Notes under the pieces: generated by a model
What the model was told of the DNA's origin: nothing
What the model saw: the letters and a program-made list of their open reading frames with translations, nothing else
Databases searched by the model: none
Shown here: one piece after another, positions 44,508 to 52,002 of the stretch
How positions within the stretch are numbered: position 1 is the first letter of the stretch
How the letters are laid out: each line of letters starts with the position of its first letter
Position numbers and translations under genes: made by a program
Origin: Calditrichaceae bacterium
GTDB lineage: Bacteria > Calditrichota > Calditrichia > Calditrichales > Calditrichaceae
NCBI GenBank assembly: GCA_016928315.1
Contig: JAFGKZ010000017.1
Span: forward strand, 1 to 52,002
Reading direction: 5' to 3'
DNA: 52,002 bases

Positions 44508-47042
44508 TTATTTGTTATCCTTTGTTTTCTTGATTGGTTTAGATTTTACTTCTAATTCATTTTCTTCCGGTAATTTAACTTCAATTTTTTCTGATGATTT
44601 TGTTCTGCGATAATTTAATATATGATAAACTACACTGACCCAGAACAGGAAGAATAATATCACGGTTAAAAATGAGTAATTAAATGTCCAGGTAATCATC
44701 AGTAACCCAAAAATCACAACCAGCGTCATTTTGGATTGGGCTATTTTTGTGATGCTATCACTGTGTTGGTTGTACCACTCATATATTAACATCCATACAG
44801 ACTTAAGTAAATTGATCAGTTTTACAAGCTGCTTACGAAGCAACCATAATACTAATACAAACAGGATGTATATAAGCCACCGTAAAACATCATTAGTCCA
44901 GGAACTACTGAAGTACACCTGTATTGATAAAACATCATCCGATTTAATGATCGTGCGGGCAAAACGATAAACCTGTCCGCTGGTTGGAATTTGAATTTGA
45001 ATTGGTAAAATTCCCGTCGCGGTTCCGGCAACACTTTCTTTTTGTAAACCTTCCATCCGATTGCTAAAACCAACTTCAGCCTGCATTTGACGAGCAATCT
45101 GTTCTTCGGGCATTGGTACGTTTCTAAAACTGCTTTTAGATTCATTTCTCGAATAGGCGCGTTTCAGTTTATCCACCTGTACTGACGGTTCTTCGTCTTC
45201 GCTTAATTCACTTAAAACATCATCCATATCACTTGAATCATAATCCCGACGGGCATCACCAAATAAATTTCCTACACCACGAAGACTTTCTTCTTTTTCC
45301 AATGTACTACTAAAATAATTATAGGTATAATCATTTGGCAGATAAACTGACCAGATCATCTGGCTGACAATTAGGTCCACCTCCGGTAATACTGCTGAAC
45401 GCTTGCCAAAGGAATCAAATCGATCACCCGCTAAAGCGTAAATAATTTCAACCGGAAAGGTATCCAGTTGATCATTTGTCGATCGTGAGCGAATCAATGG
45501 AATGAGTAGTTTCCCCTGGCTGTTCAGTGATGATTCGACCGGTTGATTACCTACAAAGACGCTCCAGACATCGGCATTTTCCGGCAGGGCAATTTCCATA
45601 AATTGTTTGGCGCTGTTGCGCACATTATAAATAATACGATGTATAATTTTACCATCTTCCGTAAACAGGGTGACCGCATTGGATGAATTAATCACCGCCA
45701 TGGGCACGGCAATTTTTTCATGTTTTTTCACATCGAAGACAGCATTGAATGGGTGCTTTAAATATTTAAATCCAAACAGAAGCGGTTTTACCGATTTGTT
45801 AAATAGTACCTGTGGCAATTTCTGGACCGCTATTTTTTCAAGTCCTTCACTTTCTGCCAGAATAACCTCTGCACTTGTATTCAGTTCAACTGCAATAAAA
45901 CCGGTTTCCCGAACACAATCCAGTGCTTTAAATCCAATGAAGGCATTGGCCATGCCATTTTCAGTTAATGGTGTTTCGGATGAAACATAGATTCGGACTG
46001 AACCTTTTTTACCATAGGTAAAAGGTACTTGAATCACTCTCTGGTTATTCTGTGCGATTTCCTGCCATTCACCGATACCTTCTCCGCTTACATTTAAAAC
46101 ACTCATGTTTTCAGGAATCGTAAATCGAACACCGTCAATTTCACTGTGCAGAATATTATACACGATTTCACTGTTTATTTTAAATGCATCATCTTCAATT
46201 GAAATGAGATGATAAACTTCTGCATACAATTTTGCCGGGATCTTTTCCGCTTCCGGGGCTTTTTTACGCCACTCCACACTTACAAATGTGCCGGGCGCCA
46301 GAATTGCCGAAACCAATGTTGAATTGCCTCTTATTCTTGATGCTATTTGTTGAGCCTGAGGGATTTCGAGATCAGCGTCTTTAATGGGGATTTCAAGATT
46401 CAACAACGTTATGGGTGTTTGCTGAATATAAAGATCGATCTTGTGCGGGCCTCTGTCCAGTGATGATTTTACCGAGAAATTAGCTTTAACAGTGTATTCG
46501 CCTTTTCCCTTTAAAATAACTTTATGATATCCCCCTTCACTCACGACCAAGGCCGGCTTATTATCAACCGTAAGTTCGTTAATGGCCATATTCTGCCGCA
46601 GTATGGGAATATTTAGAAATCCTTCCTCTTTCAGAACATGAACTTTGAACGTGCCGGTAAAATCGGTAGCGTTTTCGTTCATTTTCCCATTGTACTCTGA
46701 TTTCGTTATCAAGTATTCAAATGGAGGATTTGCTGCAGGATCAGCTGGTGCTTTCATCTGATCCACCAATTTTTGAAATTCAGCTTTTGATAAGATGACA
46801 TTACCATCTTTGATTGTATAGGGCGGAACCGTTTTAACGCCCGTTTGAGCCAGTAACTTATTGAATGTCTGTAAAGGTATATTAATGTTTTCACCATCAA
46901 AATTGAGCAGCTTTTTAAATTCATCCCAGGAAACGGTAACCTGTGATTTGTTTGCCGGTTGTTCCTGTGCTACTGCCAATGTCAGCAAAATAGATAACAG
47001 AATAAACAGTGTGATAATCAATTGAACTGATCTGAATTTCAT
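44508..47042 (-). CDS. Large exported protein with C-terminal membrane segments, unknown
   Basis: 844 residues from this start, chosen because GGAGG lies eight bases before it and a signal peptide (about 1-25, ending L-A-V-A-Q) follows directly; the frame is open upstream to 47153. The extracytoplasmic part is mainly beta-rich (for example ATDFTGTFKVHVLKEEGFLNIPIL). Membrane segments lie near 719-735 and 772-809, and the tail of about 35 residues is highly charged, probably cytoplasmic. I recognise no family. With the TPR gene downstream it forms an envelope pair on one strand. Confidence 0.7.
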   Translation of the reverse strand: MKFRSVQLIITLFILLSILLTLAVAQEQPANKSQVTVSWDEFKKLLNFDGENINIPLQTFNKLLAQTGVKTVPPYTIKDGNVILSKAEFQKLVDQMKAPADPAANPPFEYLITKSEYNGKMNENATDFTGTFKVHVLKEEGFLNIPILRQNMAINELTVDNKPALVVSEGGYHKVILKGKGEYTVKANFSVKSSLDRGPHKIDLYIQQTPITLLNLEIPIKDADLEIPQAQQIASRIRGNSTLVSAILAPGTFVSVEWRKKAPEAEKIPAKLYAEVYHLISIEDDAFKINSEIVYNILHSEIDGVRFTIPENMSVLNVSGEGIGEWQEIAQNNQRVIQVPFTYGKKGSVRIYVSSETPLTENGMANAFIGFKALDCVRETGFIAVELNTSAEVILAESEGLEKIAVQKLPQVLFNKSVKPLLFGFKYLKHPFNAVFDVKKHEKIAVPMAVINSSNAVTLFTEDGKIIHRIIYNVRNSAKQFMEIALPENADVWSVFVGNQPVESSLNSQGKLLIPLIRSRSTNDQLDTFPVEIIYALAGDRFDSFGKRSAVLPEVDLIVSQMIWSVYLPNDYTYNYFSSTLEKEESLRGVGNLFGDARRDYDSSDMDDVLSELSEDEEPSVQVDKLKRAYSRNESKSSFRNVPMPEEQIARQMQAEVGFSNRMEGLQKESVAGTATGILPIQIQIPTSGQVYRFARTIIKSDDVLSIQVYFSSSWTNDVLRWLIYILFVLVLWLLRKQLVKLINLLKSVWMLIYEWYNQHSDSITKIAQSKMTLVVIFGLLMITWTFNYSFLTVILFFLFWVSVVYHILNYRRTKSSEKIEVKLPEENELEVKSKPIKKTKDNK

Positions 47043-47354
47043 TTGGAAATCCTCCATAATTATTTGGATGAAGTATAATATCCATATTCGACTTATTGTT
47101 TTAATTATTAATGTCAGGAAGTGAAAAAAAGTAAATAGATATTTAAAGGCCATTAGTTATAAATTAATCTTTCTTAAAGACCTAAATTTAAACTCAAGTA
47201 AAAACTTTCCGCAATCTAGTCTTGTGGCCGTACTAAAATCATTTATCCAGGGTCCATGGAATTTGAAAAAATTTAGAGATGTTAAATTGAATCTGACACA
47301 GCTATAACACAGTTTTAAGTGATGATATTAGAAGTAGATATTCTTTTAAGAGCT
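47043..47354. other. Intergenic region between ppc and the large membrane-protein gene
   Basis: About 312 AT-rich bases with no supported gene. It must hold the promoter of the minus-strand protein gene and the end of ppc. No clear terminator hairpin is visible after ppc. Confidence 0.4.
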
Positions 47355-49937
47355 TTACGCAGAATTCCGGCTGGCGTTAATGTTACCATAAAGCGCTCTT
47401 CGTACTATTTTCTCATAGACCGATTTATTAGAATTATTTTTTTCTATCTTTTGCAGGGCATATTGTTGAATGGTTAACAGAGGTAATACTATTTTTTCAC
47501 GGATAGCAATGGAATGTTTGGCCACCATCTCTTCCTCCATTAAGCTCTTGTAACCGGAAATCTTCAGCACCATCTCTTTAGTAAGTCTATATTCATCATG
47601 GAGAATATTCCAGAATTCTTCGTAATTTTCATCTTTAGCAATGTATCGGGTTAAGTTAAAGTAACATTTGGAGAGAGACATCATACTATTTAAAATTAAC
47701 GCCTTAAAAAAGGGAACCTCTATAAATAGCCTTTTCATGCTGTCCAGTTTATTATCATCCATTAAATTTTTTATCGCAGTACCCATTCCAAAATATCCCG
47801 GTACGTTTTGTTTTAACTGGCTCCAGGATCCGACAAATGGAATAGCTCTCAAATCTTTTAAATCCAGTTTTCTCTTATTGCCTCTTTTATCTGGCCGGCT
47901 TCCGATATTTGTCTGACCGTAATATTTTAAGGTACTTTTATTTTCCAGATACGCAATAAACATCTTATGATTTTTTAACGCCTGATACTTTTTATAACTG
48001 ATATTCGCCAGTTGTTCAATGATATCACGATACTCTTCACTAATTATATTTTCGTTTTCAAATAAACTGTGAGATAGCCCCGCAGTGATTAACTGTTCAC
48101 AATTATTAATGAAATGTTCCGTTGTTCCGTACTTACTTGTTATCGTTTGCCCCTGAATGGTCAATTGAATGGCGTGGTTAGCAATTCTATCAGTCTGTGA
48201 GGCATAAAAGCGGTGTGCTTTTCCACCACCCCTGGCAGGCGGACCACCGCGTCCATCAAAGAAGATTACTTTAATATTATATTCTTTACATAACAATGAT
48301 AATTTTTCCTTTGTCTTAAAAATAGACCAGTTAGCCTGCAAATAACCGCCATCCTTTGTACCGTCAGAAAATCCAAGCATTATGGTTTGCTCATTTCCCC
48401 GCTGCTCCAGATGAGTCCGGTATTGCGGTATTTCAAATAAAGTCTGCATAATATTTTCCGCATTTCCCATTGCTTCCATCGATTCAAATAGCGGAATAAT
48501 GTCAAATGTGATGGGTTCTTCATCCCAGGCAATCCATTTTAATAAACAATAGGTAAATACTATCGAAAAAATATCTTCAGAATTACTGATTATATAACGG
48601 TTACAGCCCTCTTCTCCATTTTTCTTTTGAATAGTTTTAAGCTGCTTGATTAGGACAATCGTATCAGATAGTACTTTATCATTAAATTGATCATTTGATA
48701 TCTCAAATGTTTGATTGAACAGAATGGAGAGTAGTTCAGAAGTATCAAGTTCATTCAGAGTGTTTTTAACATAACCCTCTTTTTTTAGAATTGATTCAAT
48801 AATTTGTTTATGAATATTATGATTTTGCCTGATATCCAGAATCGCGAAATGTGTTTTAAAAATTTTTACTTTATCGATAAATCTATCGAGCTCATCAAGA
48901 TATAAACTATTATATTTATCAATAAGTAAATTTCTAATCTGTAAAACAGGATCTAATATTTTGTTATAGGTGATCAGCTCATTTGAATCGAACATGGTTT
49001 TATAAATTTTAGCTCTCAAATCGGCAATAATCTCTTCAATGAATCTAAAGGTTAATTTACGTTCCAGCTCTTTCATATCCTGATAATAGCATTTCATCAA
49101 TGTCATACGCAGCTCATCCACAACACGTATAGTGATATCTGAGGTTACATATGGATTGCCGTCCCTGTCACCACCCGGCCAGAAACCAAGTTGAATTATT
49201 TTTGGATTTTCGAACCGGTTAGAAGAAACATTTTGCCTGATATCCGAATAAAGCTGTCCTATCGCATTATAATATACATTTCTCAGATAGTAGATAACGT
49301 TTTTAGCTTCATCGAGAGGCGTCGGTTTTTTTGAGTTAATCAACGACGTTAATCCCAATTGCTGCAGTGTAATATCTATCTTATTAATATCATTGAATAC
49401 GATGTATGTTCTCAATCTGCTTATAATATCCAGAACAGCATGGGTATAAAATTGTGTCGGGTGAGCGGTAAAAACGACACGGGTACTGAAAGAATTCAGC
49501 TTTTCGAGTACAACTTTACTTTTATTTTTGTTTTCCGATAGATGAAGGTAATCTTTAAGTGAAAGATCATCAATATATTTTTTGATTTCAGGAAACCCGG
49601 CATCCTCAACACTGTCATAAAGTACGATTTGACGTTCAATGTATTGAATAATTCGGAACATGAAATCAATCTTTTCATTTTCTGACTTCAGATTTGCATG
49701 GATGTTAAAAAATGAATCGAGTATTTCAATTGGATCGCTGCCTGCTTCCAGACCTTCCCTGCAATGACGCTGCATTAAAGGGATGAGTACACCAATGTTA
49801 CTTATACCTTTAAAGGGCAGATTTAAAAACAAACTGTTGTAAACATCGAACTTATTTTTAACGGTTTTTTCAAATTCTTTAATGACTAAAGATGTATCAT
49901 TCATAGTATCTGTTTCTGCACTTTTTTTTAACTCCAC
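47355..49937 (-). CDS. ppc: Phosphoenolpyruvate carboxylase
   Basis: An 860-residue bacterial PEPC that makes oxaloacetate from PEP and bicarbonate. Visible family sequences are FTAHPTQFYTH (catalytic His159), GFWPGGDRDGNP, MLGFSDGTKDGGY, DGRGGPPARGGGKAHRFYASQ and AIPFVGSWSQLKQNVPGYFG. The DGRGG loop differs from the HGRGG of E. coli and the C-terminus ends RNSA rather than NTG; both look like traits of a divergent FCB-type subfamily. The start is uncertain: GTG at 49937 or ATG at 49904. It stands alone, divergent from the kamA-like gene by 526 bases. Confidence 0.88.
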   Translation of the reverse strand: MELKKSAETDTMNDTSLVIKEFEKTVKNKFDVYNSLFLNLPFKGISNIGVLIPLMQRHCREGLEAGSDPIEILDSFFNIHANLKSENEKIDFMFRIIQYIERQIVLYDSVEDAGFPEIKKYIDDLSLKDYLHLSENKNKSKVVLEKLNSFSTRVVFTAHPTQFYTHAVLDIISRLRTYIVFNDINKIDITLQQLGLTSLINSKKPTPLDEAKNVIYYLRNVYYNAIGQLYSDIRQNVSSNRFENPKIIQLGFWPGGDRDGNPYVTSDITIRVVDELRMTLMKCYYQDMKELERKLTFRFIEEIIADLRAKIYKTMFDSNELITYNKILDPVLQIRNLLIDKYNSLYLDELDRFIDKVKIFKTHFAILDIRQNHNIHKQIIESILKKEGYVKNTLNELDTSELLSILFNQTFEISNDQFNDKVLSDTIVLIKQLKTIQKKNGEEGCNRYIISNSEDIFSIVFTYCLLKWIAWDEEPITFDIIPLFESMEAMGNAENIMQTLFEIPQYRTHLEQRGNEQTIMLGFSDGTKDGGYLQANWSIFKTKEKLSLLCKEYNIKVIFFDGRGGPPARGGGKAHRFYASQTDRIANHAIQLTIQGQTITSKYGTTEHFINNCEQLITAGLSHSLFENENIISEEYRDIIEQLANISYKKYQALKNHKMFIAYLENKSTLKYYGQTNIGSRPDKRGNKRKLDLKDLRAIPFVGSWSQLKQNVPGYFGMGTAIKNLMDDNKLDSMKRLFIEVPFFKALILNSMMSLSKCYFNLTRYIAKDENYEEFWNILHDEYRLTKEMVLKISGYKSLMEEEMVAKHSIAIREKIVLPLLTIQQYALQKIEKNNSNKSVYEKIVRRALYGNINASRNSA

Positions 49938-50067
49938 TGAAGGTAATATATAAACATCATAATCAAAATGGTATATTCCCCTGCGAATTAATTTAGATTG
50001 TTTTGTATGCTTTATAGAATTTTAAAAACATTAATCCTGAGTCAGGTCCGTAATTATGTGTAAATTG

Positions 50068-50128
50068 TGGAAAACCGTTTTTTTGTTTTCCAGGTAAGTG
50101 TTTTAAATCTTTGATTTTCAACACTTAC
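50068..50128. repeat. Two tandem hairpins
   Basis: TGGAAAAC (50068-50075) pairs with GTTTTCCA (50085-50092) around 9 bases. One base later GTAAGTGTT (50094-50102) pairs with AACACTTAC (50120-50128) around 17 bases. Both are perfect. They could be regulatory RNA structures or repeat remnants. Confidence 0.5.
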
Positions 50129-50140
50129 GTCAATTTCACA

Positions 50141-50159
50141 CCCCCCTTGCTAAGGAGGG
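50141..50159. repeat. GC-rich palindromic repeat CCCCCCTT-GCT-AAGGAGGG
   Basis: The 8-base arms pair with one mismatch around GCT, in a strongly AT-rich setting. Cores of the CCTT-GCT-AAGG kind occur in dispersed repeats of several bacterial phyla. A vaguely similar G-rich stretch (39521-39536) lies before the anti-sigma gene. Confidence 0.5.
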
Positions 50160-50463
50160 AAGAGCGGGGTAAATTTTTGATTTTTTCATAAAACTTTTAA
50201 CACTGCCATTCATAAAACTCAGAGTCAATTAGTCTGTTTTAGTCCGATCATGTTCATGAATCCAAATTAAATTTTGAAAGATGCATTTGATTTATTATTT
50301 TACAAACATGTTTTATATTTGTAAAGACATATACTACAAAACTCCGCATTTTAGAAATTGTGAATTTCCACAATTTATTCTGTACACCAGAATAATTCGA
50401 TAGTCACCTGCCTAACATCGTTTTTTTACTAATTTATTCGTTTCACAAAATAGGTTTATTGTC

Positions 50464-51939
50464 ATGCAATATTCACAAAAAGATATTTCTACTATAGAAA
50501 ATGCAAATATCGTATCGGATTTGCCCGATAAGATTACAAATGATAAACGCTGGGATAAACTCCAGGATGTCGAAATCCCCGAACATCTAAAAGATATGGT
50601 CAAAAAAAAAGACATGGAACATCGATATTTTAATGATACGCGCTTTTGGCAAAAGATTCCGTACTTTAAAAATGTTTCAAAAGATGAATTTATGGATGTT
50701 CATTTTCAAAATCAGAATTCCGTAACAAAGGTTGACCATTTGGATGATCTCCTCGATGAACTTGTGGATCCCAGCTTTTTAGAAGATGTTCATAATGGTA
50801 TGATTAAAGCGCCTATGAATATCCGCGTCTCGCCATATATCATGAGTCTGATTAACTGGGAAAATCCATTAAACGATCCATTACGAAAACAATTTATCCC
50901 GGTAGCCAGTGATTTCAAGCCCGATCATCCCAAGCTCGTACTTGATTCATTGAGTGAGCAGGAAGATTCCCCGGTTAATGGTCTGGTTCATCGTTATTTT
51001 GATAAAGCATTATTTCTGCCGCTTGATGTTTGTCCGGTTTATTGCCGGTTTTGTACCAGAAGTTATGCGATAGGCAGCGATACAGATCTGGTTGCCAAAC
51101 TTAGTTTTAAACCCGTTCCAAATAAATGGCACAAGGCGTTTGCCTATATTGCTTCCCGTCCTGAAATAGAAGATGTGGTAATTTCCGGTGGAGATACTTA
51201 TATGCTGACGCCTGCGAGGCTTCGACAGATTGGAGAATTACTATTAGCCATACCACATGTGCGTCGTCTTCGTTATGCCAGTAAGGGACCCGCCGTCTTG
51301 CCGATGAAAATACTTTCAGATAAAGAATGGAGTCAGGCTTTGATTGATTCGGTAGAACTCGGCAGAAAAATGGGTAAAGATGTTGTATTTCATACTCATT
51401 TTAACAGTCCGAATGAAATTACCGATATTACCAGAGAAGCCATGCTATATCTTTTTAAGCATGGAGTAACGGTGCGAAATCAAAGCGTCCTATTGCGTGG
51501 TGTCAATGATGATCCTGAAGATATGATCCATCTGGTACGCAAGTTATCTTATATGAATGTACAGCCCTATTATGTGTATCAGCATGATATGGTTAAAGGT
51601 TTGGAAGAAATGCGTACCCGCGTATCTGATTCATTGGAGCTCGAGCGGATTGTGCGCGGAGCGACTGCCGGCTATAATACTCCATTATTTGTAATGGATG
51701 CTCCCGGCGGCGGCGGTAAAAGGGATTTACATAGTTATGATTATTATGATGAACTAACCGGTATATCTGTCTATCGCAGCCCAAGCGTTGATGATAGTAA
51801 GATTTATTTGTACTACGATCCCATTGATCTCTTACCCGAGAAAGGTAAAAAACTCTGGACAGATCCGAAGAAACATAATGATCTTATTAATGATGCAATT
51901 CTTCAATCAGGATATAAGGAACTGGAACCCGCCCTTTAA
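50464..51939 (+). CDS. kamA: KamA-family radical SAM aminomutase (lysine 2,3-aminomutase-like)
   Basis: A 491-residue protein. The radical-SAM cluster motif C-x3-C-x2-C is at C190, C194 and C197 (CPVYCRFCTR). PLP-enzyme features follow, with VVISGGDTYMLTP and VVFHTHFNSPNEIT. The substrate-region aspartates in LRGVNDDPEDM and YVYQHDMVKG are kept; in lysine 2,3-aminomutase Asp at these places bind the lysine amino group, and in glutamate mutases they are changed. So lysine is the likely substrate, by inference. The N-terminal part before the cluster is longer than in clostridial enzymes. No other lysine-fermentation genes are seen. The SD is weak. Confidence 0.85.
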   Translation: MQYSQKDISTIENANIVSDLPDKITNDKRWDKLQDVEIPEHLKDMVKKKDMEHRYFNDTRFWQKIPYFKNVSKDEFMDVHFQNQNSVTKVDHLDDLLDELVDPSFLEDVHNGMIKAPMNIRVSPYIMSLINWENPLNDPLRKQFIPVASDFKPDHPKLVLDSLSEQEDSPVNGLVHRYFDKALFLPLDVCPVYCRFCTRSYAIGSDTDLVAKLSFKPVPNKWHKAFAYIASRPEIEDVVISGGDTYMLTPARLRQIGELLLAIPHVRRLRYASKGPAVLPMKILSDKEWSQALIDSVELGRKMGKDVVFHTHFNSPNEITDITREAMLYLFKHGVTVRNQSVLLRGVNDDPEDMIHLVRKLSYMNVQPYYVYQHDMVKGLEEMRTRVSDSLELERIVRGATAGYNTPLFVMDAPGGGGKRDLHSYDYYDELTGISVYRSPSVDDSKIYLYYDPIDLLPEKGKKLWTDPKKHNDLINDAILQSGYKELEPAL

Positions 51940-51945
51940 AATTTT

Positions 51946-52002
51946 ATGCATATAATAGATTTTGTAATTTTTGGAATTTATTTTACCATCGTCCTGGCAG
52001 TT
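51946..52002 (+). CDS. Membrane-protein start, cut by window end
   Basis: An ATG 6 bases after the aminomutase stop opens a frame of 19 codons to the window end: MHIIDFVIFGIYFTIVLAV. The hydrophobic, D-near-the-start pattern resembles the first helix of sodium-solute symporters, which would fit a transporter beside the aminomutase, but the fragment is too short for a family call. Confidence 0.4.
   Translation, partial: MHIIDFVIFGIYFTIVLAV

Larger units (their letters stand above)
49938..50463. other. Divergent intergenic region with three inverted repeats
   Basis: No gene is visible in these 526 bases. It holds three inverted repeats in a row: TGGAAAAC/GTTTTCCA (50068-50092), GTAAGTGTT/AACACTTAC (50094-50128) and a GC-rich CCCCCCTT/AAGGAGGG (50141-50159). 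It should also contain the promoters of ppc and kamA. Confidence 0.6.

Noticed and set aside
1-52002. tRNA, rRNA, insertion sequence or prophage
   Set aside because: No tRNA-like T-arm context, rRNA, transposase or integrase sequence was seen on either strand.

Overview
The window reads as chromosomal DNA of a low-GC, AT-rich Gram-negative bacterium of the FCB superphylum (Calditrichota, Marinimicrobia, Ignavibacteria or KSB1-like rather than classic Bacteroidota; the exact phylum cannot be fixed by eye). The grounds are: a PorX-type receiver-PglZ regulator; an exported protein with a type IX secretion (T9SS) C-terminal sorting domain; a DUF4159/DUF4175 pair; outer-membrane patatin-Omp85 proteins; Shine-Dalgarno (SD) sequences of the AAGGAG type; and no phage, IS, CRISPR, tRNA or rRNA. 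Nearly all of it is ordered, vertically inherited-looking sequence.

Layout. 201-7010 (+): envelope genes (DUF4159, DUF4175-like coiled-coil protein, patatin-Omp85 protein). 6991-10661 (-): mutY, a PIN-PhoH ATPase and ychF. 10832-20001 (+): a long housekeeping run, rlmB, porX, tsaE-tsaB-rimI, accD, surE-guaA-glmS, with short gaps or overlaps. 20109-27741 (+): a TPR plus periplasmic-binding-fold protein, pgeF, creD-like, arfB and an exported M16C peptidase, closed by a clear terminator. 28019-29227 (+): an exported protein of unknown function with a T9SS sorting domain that carries an in-frame palindromic repeat. 29295-33739 (-): aceE-aceF of pyruvate dehydrogenase without E3. 34096-37483: a YghZ-type aldo-keto reductase, a DJ-1/PfpI protein, a small outer-membrane-like protein, a DUF72 protein and a 59-residue zinc-ribbon protein absent from ordinary ORF cut-offs. 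37485-47042 (-): an alkyltransferase-like protein, then an envelope block: ECF sigma factor, zinc-finger anti-sigma factor, a secreted DUF4097-like solenoid with an exact 36-residue period, a second patatin-Omp85 protein, a TPR protein and a large membrane-anchored protein. 47355-49937 (-): PEP carboxylase. 50464-51939 (+): a KamA-type radical SAM aminomutase, followed by the first 19 codons of a membrane protein cut by the window end.

How it fits together. The housekeeping genes cover tRNA t6A synthesis (TsaE, TsaB), ribosome modification and rescue (RlmB, RimI, ArfB), fatty-acid initiation (AccD), GMP and glucosamine-6-P synthesis, and central carbon metabolism (PDH, PEPC). The rest is mostly cell envelope: two outer-membrane patatins, peptidoglycan editing, CreD, and a sigma/anti-sigma unit coupled to a secreted repeat protein. 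The most interesting observations are the sigma/anti-sigma/solenoid unit with its 36-residue ladder, the palindromic repeat inside the T9SS sorting domain, the unrecognised H-T-S-H-G-S exported domain, and the small zinc-ribbon gene convergent with an alkyltransferase-like gene. Several starts were moved downstream of the longest ORF because a good SD precedes the inner start.
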